A DNA stretch of 64,000 nt from Sphingobacterium sp. UGAL515B_05 (GCF_033097525.1 NZ_CP109907.1:4030001-4094000); one strand, 5' to 3'. Positions 44,430-53,831 are shown, numbered from the stretch's first letter. Notes: generated by a model from the sequence alone, not told the origin. A program made the numbers and translations.

Positions 44430-45058
44430 TTTAATAGTTCTTTTAGTTGTGCACTGGCCTGTCTGGGGTCTTGGCTTCGGCAGATGGCCGAAACGACTGC
44501 AATGGAGTCTGCACCTGCTTTCCAAGCCTGTTCAGCGGTTTGCAAATTCATGCTGCCGATTGCAATCAATGGTTTTTCCGTCCTAGTCCTAAGTTGCTTT
44601 AAACCCGAAATTCCCCATTCGGTTATCGTATCCACTTTTGTTCTCGTTGAAAAAATGGGGCTTACACCAAGGTGGTCGACAGCGCACATTTGTTGACTTT
44701 CTAGCTGTTGAACAGCTTCTATGGACCAGCCTATGGTTAATTTATCACCATATTTTTCGCGAATAGCGAGCGGCTGCACATCATTTTGCCCCACATGTAT
44801 TCCCCATGCCCCGATCTGGTCCGCGATTGCTACGGCATCATTGATCACGAGCGGAATACCGTAATGATCGGTCAGTTTTTTCAAACGGATGGCTTTATCC
44901 AAAAATGTGGCCGGATCGTCAGCTTTTTCGCGCAATTGTATAAGATCGACGCCACCAATAATGGCCTCTTCAGCGACATTTAGCCAATTTTGAGGATAAC
45001 AGTCGCGCTCAGAAATGACTAAATATAAAGGGTAGGGAAACAGCGGATTAATGCGCAT
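44426..45058 (-). CDS. thiE: Thiamin-phosphate synthase ThiE
   Basis: 210 residues. TIM-barrel motifs are 'GGVDLIQLREKADDP', 'LVINDAVAIADQIGAWGIHVGQNDVQ', 'IGWSIEAVQQL' and 'LIAIGSMNLQTAEQAWKAGADSIAVVSAI'. It joins the pyrimidine and thiazole phosphates. It overlaps thiM by 11 bases upstream and thiD by 4 bases downstream. Confidence 0.94.
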   Translation of the reverse strand: MRINPLFPYPLYLVISERDCYPQNWLNVAEEAIIGGVDLIQLREKADDPATFLDKAIRLKKLTDHYGIPLVINDAVAIADQIGAWGIHVGQNDVQPLAIREKYGDKLTIGWSIEAVQQLESQQMCAVDHLGVSPIFSTRTKVDTITEWGISGLKQLRTRTEKPLIAIGSMNLQTAEQAWKAGADSIAVVSAICRSQDPRQASAQLKELLK

Positions 45059-45851
45059 AGTGTTTGATCTTGAGCGTTGATTTTAGACGTTCTGCATTGA
45101 GCTGATAGAGTTCATCATAGAGATTTAACTGCAGGCTACCTGGGCCAGCTGCGGTTTGGGCAGCGCGTTCTCCCGCTAAGCTCAAAATGGATACACCGGC
45201 AACTGCTGCTTCAAAATAGTGGTCTGTAACACCTAAAAATGCCCCGATGAGTGCAGTAGCGCTGCAGCCAAGTCCGGTAACTTGCGTCATTAAAGGGTGA
45301 CCATTATAGACTTCAACCCGGTATTCTTCCGAAAGGATATAGTCTACTTCTCCAGAAATACAGATAATGGAGCCGGTTTGCTCTTGCAATAATTGGCCAA
45401 ATCGGAGGGCATCTTTACTCGCTGTCGTGCTGTCGACTCCTTTTGTGTTCGGTTGGTTGAAATTGTACAGCGTCATGATTTCTGATGCATTTCCACGAAT
45501 AACCGTTGGTTTGAGATCCAGTAGATTGGATAATAAATCATTGCGGAATGCTGATATCCCCGCACCAACAGGATCAAGTACCCATGGCCGTCCAATGGTA
45601 TTGGCATGTTCGGTAGCAACCAGCATAGCTTCGGCAGTAGCTTCACTCAAGGTGCCGATATTAATGACAAGAGCTTGTGCAATATCGACAACCTCGCGTA
45701 CTTCTAATGGACTGTGTACCATCACAGGGGACGCTCCTAGGGCTAAAAGTGCGTTGGCAGTATTGTTCATCACGACTAGGTTTGTGATGTTGTGTACGAG
45801 GGGTTTTTCGACCCTCAGCTGCTCTAATAAATTGATAATTGAATCTTCCAT
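45048..45851 (-). CDS. thiM: Hydroxyethylthiazole kinase ThiM
   Basis: 267 residues. The family opening 'PLVHNITNLVVMNNTANALLALGASPVM' is clear, with 'PWVLDPVGAG', 'VIRGNASEIMTL', 'KGVDST' and the anion-hole 'TGLGCSATALIGAF'. It phosphorylates salvaged hydroxyethylthiazole. It is first in the operon, about 97 bases after the TPP riboswitch. Confidence 0.95.
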   Translation of the reverse strand: MEDSIINLLEQLRVEKPLVHNITNLVVMNNTANALLALGASPVMVHSPLEVREVVDIAQALVINIGTLSEATAEAMLVATEHANTIGRPWVLDPVGAGISAFRNDLLSNLLDLKPTVIRGNASEIMTLYNFNQPNTKGVDSTTASKDALRFGQLLQEQTGSIICISGEVDYILSEEYRVEVYNGHPLMTQVTGLGCSATALIGAFLGVTDHYFEAAVAGVSILSLAGERAAQTAAGPGSLQLNLYDELYQLNAERLKSTLKIKHYAH

Positions 45852-45947
45852 TCCTTTTACATATGCTAAGATGTACTGTATGGCCTTGGCGGGAAGAAGA
45901 GCGATAGCCTGTGCAGTAAAGGAGTATGCTGTACAGTGGATTTTTGC

Positions 45948-46017
45948 TTTTCCCTACGCCGGTATAAACCGAATCAGGTTCAAAGGGACTATCTCAATTC
46001 TATACAGAATACCCCCA
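45948..46017 (-). ncRNA. TPP riboswitch (THI element)
   Basis: On the minus strand the DNA reads GGGGGTATTC ... TTGAGATAGTCCCTTTGAA, then CCTGATTCGG, then TATACCGGCGTAGGGAA. These match the P2/P3 and P4/P5 landmarks of the TPP aptamer (nTGAGA, ACCTGAT, GCGTAGGGAA). The leader beyond it contains an imperfect hairpin (CTGTACAG with CTGCACAG) that may be the expression platform. It should switch off thiM-thiE-thiD-tenA when thiamin pyrophosphate is abundant. Confidence 0.93.
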
Positions 46018-46026
46018 AAGCCAGAC

Positions 46027-46034
46027 CAAACTTA
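46027..46034 (-). promoter_or_regulatory. Candidate -7 box for the thiamin operon
   Basis: TAAGTTTG on the minus strand matches TAnnTTTG and lies about 10 bases before the aptamer, which is where a transcript carrying the full riboswitch would start. A clear -33 TTG element is not seen. Confidence 0.5.
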
Positions 46035-46089
46035 AACAAAAAAGTGGACTTTTCATATCCGTCATTTTTCGATCACTTAGCTTGTTGAA

Positions 46090-46932
46090 TTAATCGACCG
46101 TATTTTGATCGGCACTCATTTCAATATATTCAACAGGGGTATAGGTAACCCGGGCAAAATTTTTGGTCAAAAGTTCGGTTTCCAAAATCTTTCCACCCTG
46201 AAATTTTAAAAACTTCTCGCGCCAAATCTCATTTTTACGAAAGAACTGATTGTCAATTTTAAGAAATTGATGTTCTTTTTCAAAGACATGATAGGCAAAG
46301 TCAAGTTCTTGATCGACCCTCAATTCGCCTTCTAAACATTTGTCTGTAAACCAGAGGTTTATTTGAAAGGTGTAAGGCGTGTTGTTGGTGAACTGATAAT
46401 CGCGATAGTTATAAAAGACGGTAGCTCCACTACCGAATGGCAAAACACGGCCATCGTCCGGAAAAGGGTCAAAAGAGTGGTGATAACGTTCATTGACGGT
46501 GAGTGGACTATGGATAACAAGCCAATGGATGAGGTTGGATATTTGACAGATTCCACCGCCAATACCCGCTCTTGCTTCACCAAAGGATAACTCCATTCCG
46601 GGCAGATATCCTTTTTTTACAGTGGGTAGTCCAACGAGTTTACAAAATGAAAAGGTTTCCTTCGGTCTGATCAGAATGCTATTAATCTGTGCAGCTGCAA
46701 TTTTCAGGTTGGTAACTTTGTTAATCTGCAATTGCATATTATTTTCGCCCAGTTTTTTTAATAAGACAGACTGATGCTTCTTAATACGAAAGGGAAGTTT
46801 TTCAGCTGATTTAGCTGTGCTGTATTTTTTGTTGTCAATTAGCCAGATGACTTTTCTTTGTACTCTTCTTACCCATACCGCAAAAAAGTAGAGTATGGGA
46901 TGGCGTTGACTGATCAGTTTTCTTTTTCTCAA
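46090..46932 (-). CDS. VanW-family protein
   Basis: 280 residues. The VanW core is recognised by 'RPKETFSFCKLVG', 'GYLPGMELSFGEARAGIGGGICQISNLIHWLV' and 'TVNERYHHSFDPFPDDGRVLPFGSGATVFYNYRDYQF'. VanW domains occur in some vancomycin-resistance clusters, but most members, especially in Gram-negatives, have no known role. No signal peptide is evident. No van resistance genes are nearby. Single gene, between the thiamin operon and an orphan. Confidence 0.88.
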   Translation of the reverse strand: MRKRKLISQRHPILYFFAVWVRRVQRKVIWLIDNKKYSTAKSAEKLPFRIKKHQSVLLKKLGENNMQLQINKVTNLKIAAAQINSILIRPKETFSFCKLVGLPTVKKGYLPGMELSFGEARAGIGGGICQISNLIHWLVIHSPLTVNERYHHSFDPFPDDGRVLPFGSGATVFYNYRDYQFTNNTPYTFQINLWFTDKCLEGELRVDQELDFAYHVFEKEHQFLKIDNQFFRKNEIWREKFLKFQGGKILETELLTKNFARVTYTPVEYIEMSADQNTVD

Positions 46933-47056
46933 TTTGACGTTTTTGTATCGCTATCAAAATTAGTGCAGAAATGTGTTTTTTGCCGTATTTTGTCGCATAT
47001 TTTTTATCAAAGTCAAGAATCTTATTTCCGGAGTTTAGCGCAGTTTTTCAGTTTGT

Positions 47057-48307
47057 TTAGTTGGTTTTCCTTACCTGTATGTACTTTGCCGTTAACTGTC
47101 CCTCCTTGTTATATATCAAGTTTTCGTAGGTACAGTTTCCGCGGTCTTTTACAATTGATTTTTGTTGTAATACACCCTCATAATAAAACTCATCAATCGT
47201 TTCGTTGGCTCGGTAGGATCGCTTGATTTCAGCTGTCAGGCGGTCTGATTGATCGAAGGTCTGACGCAGCGAATAGTCACTTGTTTCCGGACTATCATAC
47301 TGATAGTGGACGCGACTTTCTCTTTGATCATTTCGGCCCGAAATCTCTTCAGTAATTCGATTCTGTTGATCATAACTGTAAATGGTCCAGTCTTTCCGTT
47401 GATAGACAAAATGAATGGATTCACTTTTTATAACCTGGAGTTTACTGTTCAAGTGATAAATCATCGCCGATTCAAATGTAGGATCGTAGGAAATAATGGC
47501 ATTTGGGAGATACCTGTAAATTGTACTGCTGCTCCATTTACTGTTTTGAAGGTACTGTATGGAGTCGATAAGTCCTACTTGATTATAGAACCTTTTGTTG
47601 TAATAATTATTTCCCCCGGAAAGATTGTTCGATGTGATCTCTTTGCCTTCTTGATATACGGTCGTCGTCGTTGCACCGGATTGCACCTCATTTTCGTCCG
47701 AAAACTGCTGCATTACATAAGTGCCGTCACATATCTTCTTACGCTGACTGTAATAAAGAGGAAGAGCGGGATTTGCGATAATAGCCGCTGCATATTGACC
47801 GGATGGAATAAATTGAACTTGTGCGATTGAATCAAAGAAATGTTGGGCATTATATTGTACCGAAGCTTTCGTTGATGCAATTTGTGCGCTGGTGTTTACT
47901 ATCGGTTTGGCTGCTGCCAGATAGGTATTACTATCGTATATGATCTTAGGTTTGGCTGATCCATCAAACAAGATCATGGCATGACGTTGCTTCAATGACA
48001 ATACGTCGATAGTCCATTGGTGATTTTTAACGATGAATGTAAGTTTTTTTGCATCGGTTTTTGTGACCAATAACTTTGTTGTGCTAAAAGGCACTTGTTT
48101 GAAAACCTCAGCAGCATTTTTTTCGTGTAGACGCATGATAAAATCAGTTGATTTATCGGACTCATTGGTTACAAAAAGAACTGCATGCGTTGGGCTAGCT
48201 ATGGTTAGCGATTTTACTGTTTGCGATGCTGCGCTGGGACTATATAACAGCAATATCAACAACTGAATGATAATCGGATAAATGTGCAGTTTCGCGTTAT
48301 AATTCAT
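47057..48307 (-). CDS. Exported protein of unknown function with YD-like repeats
   Basis: 416 residues with a signal peptide ('LYSPSAASQT'). I do not recognise a family. The C-terminal half has spaced motifs like 'YSYDQQNRITEEISGRND', 'YQYDSPETSDYSLRQTFDQSDRLTAEI' and 'LIYNKEGQLTAKYIQV', resembling the YD or MORN-like wrapping repeats common in Bacteroidota secreted proteins. The N-terminal half is beta-rich. Single gene; 124 bases upstream of the VanW start in the same direction. Confidence 0.65.
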   Translation of the reverse strand: MNYNAKLHIYPIIIQLLILLLYSPSAASQTVKSLTIASPTHAVLFVTNESDKSTDFIMRLHEKNAAEVFKQVPFSTTKLLVTKTDAKKLTFIVKNHQWTIDVLSLKQRHAMILFDGSAKPKIIYDSNTYLAAAKPIVNTSAQIASTKASVQYNAQHFFDSIAQVQFIPSGQYAAAIIANPALPLYYSQRKKICDGTYVMQQFSDENEVQSGATTTTVYQEGKEITSNNLSGGNNYYNKRFYNQVGLIDSIQYLQNSKWSSSTIYRYLPNAIISYDPTFESAMIYHLNSKLQVIKSESIHFVYQRKDWTIYSYDQQNRITEEISGRNDQRESRVHYQYDSPETSDYSLRQTFDQSDRLTAEIKRSYRANETIDEFYYEGVLQQKSIVKDRGNCTYENLIYNKEGQLTAKYIQVRKTN

Positions 48308-48336
48308 TTGGGTCGATATTGCTGTTGTTGATTTTG

Positions 48337-49083
48337 CTATTTATTTAATACTTCTTTCAAAAATAATAAGGTGTGCTCCCAGGCACGTTTAGCCATTACG
48401 GGGTTATATTCGGCTGACTCGGGATTCGTAAACGTATGTCCAGAATTTGCGTAGGTAATTATTTGCCAGTCTGCTTTTCCTTCATTTAATTCCTTGACCA
48501 ATCCATCGTAATCTTCTTTTGATACACTTTTATCGGCTGCTGGGTGCTCAATGAGTACTTTTGTTTTGATCGCAGTATTGGGTCTATCGGCAGCTTTGGA
48601 TAGGCCGCCATGGATACTAACCACAGCATTAACGGGTAGGTCGGCTCGCGCTGCTTCTAAAGCACCCGAACCTCCAAAACAATAGCCGATGATAGCAATT
48701 TTCTTTGGATCCGCACCCTCTTTTTTCAGTTGTTCCAAGGCTAGTGCGATGCGATGCTGATAAGCCTTGTAGTCTGTTTTGTAGTGGCCGGCAATTTTCG
48801 AAGCTGCGGTGTTGTCGGAGGGGATATTCCCTTCACCGTAGATGTCGGCAATGAAAGCGATGTACCCTTCTTTTTCAAGTTGTAATGCGGCTTGCTTCGC
48901 TTCGTTGTCAATTCCTTTCCATGCTGGAAGAATTAAAACAGCTGGGCCTTTTTTTGCCGTGTTGGCGGTTATCAATCCGTTGAGTTTCTGTTCACCATCC
49001 TGGTAAGAAACCTGTTTTAATTGTTGGGCCTGCGTAGTCATGGTGACCATAGTAAGCATCAATAGTGTCATAACTGTTTTCAT
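48337..49083 (-). CDS. Exported dienelactone hydrolase-family protein
   Basis: 248 residues with a signal peptide ('MVTMTTQAQQ'). The nucleophile elbow is 'IIGYCFGGSGAL' with Cys135, Asp/Glu positions follow in 'IEHPAADKSVSKEDYDG', and the His is in 'YANSGHTFTNP'. The G-Y-C-F-G-G form with cysteine is that of dienelactone hydrolases. The signal peptide suggests a periplasmic ester hydrolase; the substrate is unknown. Confidence 0.87.
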   Translation of the reverse strand: MKTVMTLLMLTMVTMTTQAQQLKQVSYQDGEQKLNGLITANTAKKGPAVLILPAWKGIDNEAKQAALQLEKEGYIAFIADIYGEGNIPSDNTAASKIAGHYKTDYKAYQHRIALALEQLKKEGADPKKIAIIGYCFGGSGALEAARADLPVNAVVSIHGGLSKAADRPNTAIKTKVLIEHPAADKSVSKEDYDGLVKELNEGKADWQIITYANSGHTFTNPESAEYNPVMAKRAWEHTLLFLKEVLNK

Positions 49084-49201
49084 CTGTAAATAATTTGTTC
49101 CGCCTATTATTTTGTGTGATCAGAAATGAACCTAATTTGGAGTCCATCTCAACTAAATATAATTTTCAATATACATTTTTTTCTCCGTCGCCAACCTGAA
49201 G

Positions 49202-50047
49202 CTACGACTTAATGGATTCAATGATACCGATAACATCGAGCTGTCCGAGACCTTGGTCGTGTGCTTTCCCGTAGGTTTCGAGTAAGGTCTGGAGGAGGGG
49301 ATAGTCCGCACCGGCTTGTTGAGCCAGTCGAATATCTTTCAGCATAAGGTCTAGCGCGAATGCAGGACTGTAATTTTCTTCCACCAATAATGGTGTTTTC
49401 ACTTTTGTTGCCCCACTGCCGCTGGCACTATCGTTGATGATTTCGAGCATATCGCTTCGTCGAATTCCCAGTTTATCTGAAAATAAGATCGTTTCTGCAA
49501 GACCTTGGTAGATGGTCGAAAGAAAATAGTTGATCGCAAGTTTAGCGGCAATTCCCTGTCCATTTTCGCCGAGATGTTTAATTGATTTGCCCATCTGCTC
49601 GAGGTATGGTTGGGCACGATGAACGTCTTCGGGAGCACCACCCACCATAATAATAAGCGTACCCTCAGTCGCTGGTTTGGTACTGCCGGCAACGGGAGCA
49701 TCGATAAAAGAAGCGCCTTTTTCTTTTAGCTTAGTGGCTATTGAAATACAGCGTTCACGCGATATTGTACTCATATCGACAAATAATTTGCCCTTGATCT
49801 CCCTTTGGAGAATTTTTTCATATACTTCGCTGACTGCTTCATCATTTGTGAGCATGGAGAAGATAATGTCGCTATGATCGACTAATTCACCTATATCTTC
49901 GCTGATAATTGATTGCTCTTCAAAGCCTGCTGCTTTAGCCTTGTTTCTATTGTAAACAGAAAGGGGGAATCCTGCTTTTTCTAGATTTTTAGCCATGGGA
50001 TAGCCCATGTTTCCTAATCCTATAAATCCTAATTTTTCTATCTTCAT
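49202..50047 (-). CDS. NAD(P)-dependent beta-hydroxyacid dehydrogenase (HIBADH family)
   Basis: 281 residues. The Rossmann motif is 'LGFIGLGNMGYPMAKNL', the substrate motif 'FIDAPVAGSTKPATEGTL' and the catalytic lysine is Lys169 in 'GQGIAAKLAINYF'. The family includes 3-hydroxyisobutyrate, tartronate semialdehyde and succinic semialdehyde (glyoxylate) reductases. The 'APVAGS' motif is of the gamma-hydroxybutyrate/glyoxylate reductase type. It is adjacent to the Crp/Fnr regulator gene on the same strand. Confidence 0.88.
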   Translation of the reverse strand: MKIEKLGFIGLGNMGYPMAKNLEKAGFPLSVYNRNKAKAAGFEEQSIISEDIGELVDHSDIIFSMLTNDEAVSEVYEKILQREIKGKLFVDMSTISRERCISIATKLKEKGASFIDAPVAGSTKPATEGTLIIMVGGAPEDVHRAQPYLEQMGKSIKHLGENGQGIAAKLAINYFLSTIYQGLAETILFSDKLGIRRSDMLEIINDSASGSGATKVKTPLLVEENYSPAFALDLMLKDIRLAQQAGADYPLLQTLLETYGKAHDQGLGQLDVIGIIESIKS

Positions 50048-50107
50048 CTAAAAATTACATTAATTGCTCTTGAAATTTACGTATAGCTAAAGATACAAAT
50101 GTTTTGC

Positions 50108-50737
50108 TCATTCCACCAATACCCTAATTTCGTTACGTAGCAGCACTATTTTATCTTCCTGTTCGAGTTTTTTTAAAATTCGGGAGACAACGACTCGGGA
50201 TGTATTTAAATCGGAAGCAATATCCTGATGCGTAAGGGTGAGTATCCGGTCGTCATTCAGCTTCACTTTGGCTTTCAAATAGTTGATGATGCGTTCTTCC
50301 ATATTGGAAAACGCTAGACTATCAACAGCCTGTAACATTTCGTCCATGCGGCTTGAATAGCTTGATATGATGAAATTTCGCCAGGAAGGGTATTTTCCCA
50401 TCCAAAGGTTGACAAGCTCATTTGGAATCATGGCTACAGTCGTTGTTTTTTCTGCGAGCGCACGAATTTCACTTTTTTTATTCCCGAGACAACAGGCTAT
50501 CGACATTGTACAGGTTTGACCTTTTTCTAGGTAGTAGAGCAATAATTCGCCTTGATCTTCATCCTCGCGGACAATTTTTATTGCTCCATCCAAGAGGAGA
50601 GGCATCGCCTTGATATATTGATTGGTATCAATGATGAGATCGCCTTCACGGAACGTTTTTATATGCGCGTTTTCCGCTATTTCAGCGATTAACTCTGGTT
50701 CAAGAATGCCGGTGTAAGCTTGTTCTATGGATAACAT
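50108..50737 (-). CDS. Crp/Fnr-family transcriptional regulator
   Basis: 209 residues. An N-terminal cNMP-binding beta-roll ('FREGDLIIDTNQYIKAMPLLLDGAIKIVREDEDQGELLLYYLEKGQTC') is followed by the C-terminal winged helix 'LTHQDIASDLNTSRVVVSRILKKLEQED'. A CXXXXXCC set ('CTMSIACCLG') occurs in the beta-roll, not at the N-terminus where Fnr keeps its Fe-S cysteines. The 'GQTCTMSIACCLGNKKSEIRA' block is common in Bacteroidota regulators of this class. Effector unknown. A 429-base gap separates it from the divergent TonB receptor, which it could control. Confidence 0.9.
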   Translation of the reverse strand: MLSIEQAYTGILEPELIAEIAENAHIKTFREGDLIIDTNQYIKAMPLLLDGAIKIVREDEDQGELLLYYLEKGQTCTMSIACCLGNKKSEIRALAEKTTTVAMIPNELVNLWMGKYPSWRNFIISSYSSRMDEMLQAVDSLAFSNMEERIINYLKAKVKLNDDRILTLTHQDIASDLNTSRVVVSRILKKLEQEDKIVLLRNEIRVLVE

Positions 50738-51166
50738 ATTTTTTAAATTAGTTAAAGTTAATTATTTATAGACCTATTTCAGCTGTTGTGGGAAGAAAAG
50801 GAGGTAGGTGGAAACGACGGATTTAAAGAAACAATTTTTAGCACTTCATGAGAATAAGCCGTAAAATCTTGTATGCAATTCATAAAAATCGTAAAATAGA
50901 TAAATTTCGATTTATTCAAAACAGACAAAATATTATTCTGATTATTTTTGATGTTTTTCCATGAATAGGATGGATTTGTTGCGTTTATTTTATGTATGCA
51001 ATGTTTTTATTGCCTCTTTTTGTTGAAATTTGCCGTTTTTATGTAGAAGATTAAAATTTATTCTTTCTATATGAAGATACTGCATCATATTGGTAGTGTT
51101 AAAATTAGTTAAAAAGGCAATCAATTCCTAATTTTGCGGCACAAAAACAAAACAATCACATCTAAC
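50738..51166. other. AT-rich divergent intergenic region of 429 bp
   Basis: It separates the Crp/Fnr gene and the TonB receptor. The stretch 50870-51070 is strongly AT-rich without a credible frame. The only element that I can point to is TAATTTTG at 51129-51136, a TAnnTTTG match 31 bases before the receptor start. Confidence 0.5.
51129..51136 (+). promoter_or_regulatory. Candidate -7 box for the TonB receptor gene
   Basis: TAATTTTG matches TAnnTTTG, 31 bases before the start codon. No TTG is found at the usual -33 distance, so the promoter may need an activator; a Crp/Fnr gene is divergent. Confidence 0.4.
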
Positions 51167-53779
51167 ATGAAAAAGTCTTTACTTTTTTTTGCCCTTGTTT
51201 TTGCTAGTTATGGTGCCGTTCAAGGTCAAACAGCAAATACTGGTTCGGTTTCAGGAGTTGTCAAAGAAGCTACTGGACAAACGGTTAAAGGAGCAACCAT
51301 TAAAATTACCCACATCCCAAGTGGACAAGTTGTAAGTGGCTCAGCCGATGCCCAAGGAAAATTTCAAATTTCAAATCTTCAAGAAGGAGGTCCCTACAAA
51401 GTAGAGGTAACTTATATCGGGGAAAAACCAGTTATTTTTGAAAACATCCTATTGAAATCGGGGGAATCGTTGACTATCAATCCGACTTTTACGGGTGGAT
51501 CTTCAACAAATTTGGATGAGGTTGTTGTTGTCGGTCATGGGGTTATCGATATTGCTGCGGGAAGAAAGACACCGATTGCGGTTTCGACGATCCGTAAGCA
51601 GGATTTAGAGGAACGGGTAGGAGCACAGGATATTACTTCCGCATTAGCTAACACTCCTTCGGTTTATATCACCGGTCAGGCAAAAGGTTTTGGGGAGTCT
51701 TCCATGACAACACGCGGTTTTGATCAGTCCAATACAGCATTTTTGTTGAACGGTCAGCCTATCAATGGTATGGACAATGGAAGTGTATATTGGTCAAATT
51801 GGTCGGGACTTACAGATATTGCCTCTTTGGTGCAGATTCAACGTGGTTTGGGATCATCTAAATTAGCGATTTCATCTGTCGGCGGAACCGTAAATTACGT
51901 GACACAATCCACTGCAATGAAAGAGGGTGGTTTTATTCGTACCACTGTTGGTAACGATATGTTTATGAAGGCAACAGTGGGTTACAATACCGGTCTGATG
52001 AAAAATGGTTTTGCTGTTTCGGCAATGTTTACACAGTGGTCAGGTAACGGTTATATGGACCATACCGAAGGTGCCGGACAAAGTTATTTCTTGTCTGTTG
52101 GATATAAAGCCAACGAAAAACACAACCTGAACTTCATGGTAACGGGTGCTCCACAATGGCATAACCAAGGATATACCTCAAAATTGTCGAACTATCTTGC
52201 TAATGGACGACGTTATAACGATAATTATAAGGATGCAAATGGCGTGATGATGAATGCACAAAAGAACTTTTATCATAAGCCAGTAGCCAACTTAAACTGG
52301 GACTGGACGATCGATGATAAATCATCTTTGTCTACTGTTGTGTATGCTTCTTTAGCAGCAGGTGGGGGCCAATCTTTGCGAAGCGATAAATACAATACAG
52401 GCAAATATTTAGCTGCTGATGTGAACAATCACCAATGGTTTGGGATAGTTTCCAACTATAATCGTAAACTTTCAGAATCCTTGAATTTCAATGTCGGTTT
52501 TGATGTAAGGGATTATAAAGGTACACACTATCGTAAATTGACAGATCCACTTGGAAATACAAATGGTGTCGTATTAGGCGGTAATGTTAATTTCCCTAAT
52601 AAGCCATTGGTTACCAATACATACTCAACGAACCCTTGGAAAGCTTTCTCAAGCAAACCTGATTCGCGTGAAGATCGTTTAGCTTGGGATTACAATCAAT
52701 ACATCCGTTACGGAGGTCTGTTCGGTCAATTGGAATATGCGAAAAATGGCTTTACAGCGTTTTTCCAAGGATCGGTTTCCGAACAACAAAACAAACGTTC
52801 TGATTATTTTCAATACACGCCAGGTAATGAGGATTCTAAAGACGTAAACAATTTTGGCTACAATACGAAGGGTGGTGTAAGTTACACATTGGGACATCAT
52901 AGCATTTTTGGTAATGCGGGGTACTATTCCCGTCAGCCTTATCAAAACAATATTTTCATGAATTTTGCAAATGATATTAATGAAAATGCTGAAAATGAAA
53001 AAATCCTTGGTTTAGAGGCTGGTTATAAATTTGCTTCTCGATTCTTGGATGTGAATGTGAATGTTTACCGCACAACCTGGGAAAACCGTGTTACGGGTAG
53101 TTCGAGTTTAGCGACGGCAGATGATGTGAAAAAATACAATCCAACAAATGATCCTGGTATTTTGGTCGAAGGTGCCTATTTATATACAACAAATTACGGT
53201 GTAAAACAGGTGCATAGAGGCGTAGAAGTTGATTTTGAAGCCCGTCCAATCGAAAAATTAAGCCTAACAGGATTTTTATCGATAGGTGACTGGAAATACG
53301 ATGGTGCAGTAAACTCGGTCGTACGTAACGATAACCGCGTCGAATTGGGACGTTCTCAGGTTAACTTAACTGGTGAACATGTTGGTAACGCAGCACAAAC
53401 TTCTTATGGATTTGGGGCTAAATATAAAGTGTTTAAAGGTTTGTCTGTTGACGCAAACTACAGATACTATGAGCGTTTGTATGCGTCGAATTATCGTAGA
53501 GAAGTCATAGATGGTCAAACGTATGGACGTTATATGAAATTGCCGTCTTTTAATCTGTTGGATGCCGGTCTTTCATATAACGTAATGGTAAGTGACAAGA
53601 ACAGTATGAGTTTCCGTGTCAACATGAACAATGTGTTGAATAAGTTCTATATTTCGGAAGCTACTTCGAGTAACTTGGTGACGGATGTGAACAACACTTG
53701 GAATGGTATTGATACGTCCAATTTTGTGTTGATCGGACAGGGTAGAACCTGGAATGCATCTGTGAAATTTACATTCTAA
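51167..53779 (+). CDS. TonB-dependent receptor (orphan)
   Basis: 870 residues from the ATG at 51167, which gives a good signal peptide ('FASYGAVQGQT'). The frame extends to 51134 without a family match. Next is a carboxypeptidase-regulatory domain (about 28-108), 'LDEVVVVGHG' as TonB box, a plug with 'ANTPSVYITGQAKGFGESSMTTRGFDQSNT' and 'QIQRGLGSSKLA', and a barrel ending 'WNASVKFTF'. There is no SusD partner, and the next gene is separated by a strong terminator. The substrate is unknown; the plug 'FLLNGQPINGMDNGSVYWSNWSGL' does not suggest a siderophore. Confidence 0.88.
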   Translation: MKKSLLFFALVFASYGAVQGQTANTGSVSGVVKEATGQTVKGATIKITHIPSGQVVSGSADAQGKFQISNLQEGGPYKVEVTYIGEKPVIFENILLKSGESLTINPTFTGGSSTNLDEVVVVGHGVIDIAAGRKTPIAVSTIRKQDLEERVGAQDITSALANTPSVYITGQAKGFGESSMTTRGFDQSNTAFLLNGQPINGMDNGSVYWSNWSGLTDIASLVQIQRGLGSSKLAISSVGGTVNYVTQSTAMKEGGFIRTTVGNDMFMKATVGYNTGLMKNGFAVSAMFTQWSGNGYMDHTEGAGQSYFLSVGYKANEKHNLNFMVTGAPQWHNQGYTSKLSNYLANGRRYNDNYKDANGVMMNAQKNFYHKPVANLNWDWTIDDKSSLSTVVYASLAAGGGQSLRSDKYNTGKYLAADVNNHQWFGIVSNYNRKLSESLNFNVGFDVRDYKGTHYRKLTDPLGNTNGVVLGGNVNFPNKPLVTNTYSTNPWKAFSSKPDSREDRLAWDYNQYIRYGGLFGQLEYAKNGFTAFFQGSVSEQQNKRSDYFQYTPGNEDSKDVNNFGYNTKGGVSYTLGHHSIFGNAGYYSRQPYQNNIFMNFANDINENAENEKILGLEAGYKFASRFLDVNVNVYRTTWENRVTGSSSLATADDVKKYNPTNDPGILVEGAYLYTTNYGVKQVHRGVEVDFEARPIEKLSLTGFLSIGDWKYDGAVNSVVRNDNRVELGRSQVNLTGEHVGNAAQTSYGFGAKYKVFKGLSVDANYRYYERLYASNYRREVIDGQTYGRYMKLPSFNLLDAGLSYNVMVSDKNSMSFRVNMNNVLNKFYISEATSSNLVTDVNNTWNGIDTSNFVLIGQGRTWNASVKFTF

Positions 53780-53798
53780 TAAGATTTATGTCGAATAC

Positions 53799-53831
53799 AA
53801 AAGGCCCACAATTATTTTGTGGGCCTTTTTT
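53799..53831 (+). terminator. Strong rho-independent terminator after the TonB receptor
   Basis: AAAAGGCCCACAA pairs with TTGTGGGCCTTTT around a short AT loop and runs into TTTTTTT from 53826, only 20 bases past the receptor stop. Confidence 0.9.

Noticed and set aside
45367..46035. 222-codon plus-strand frame
   Set aside because: It is antisense to thiM and runs through the TPP riboswitch.
47249..47830. 193-codon plus-strand frame
   Set aside because: Antisense shadow of the exported orphan gene; composition is not protein-like.
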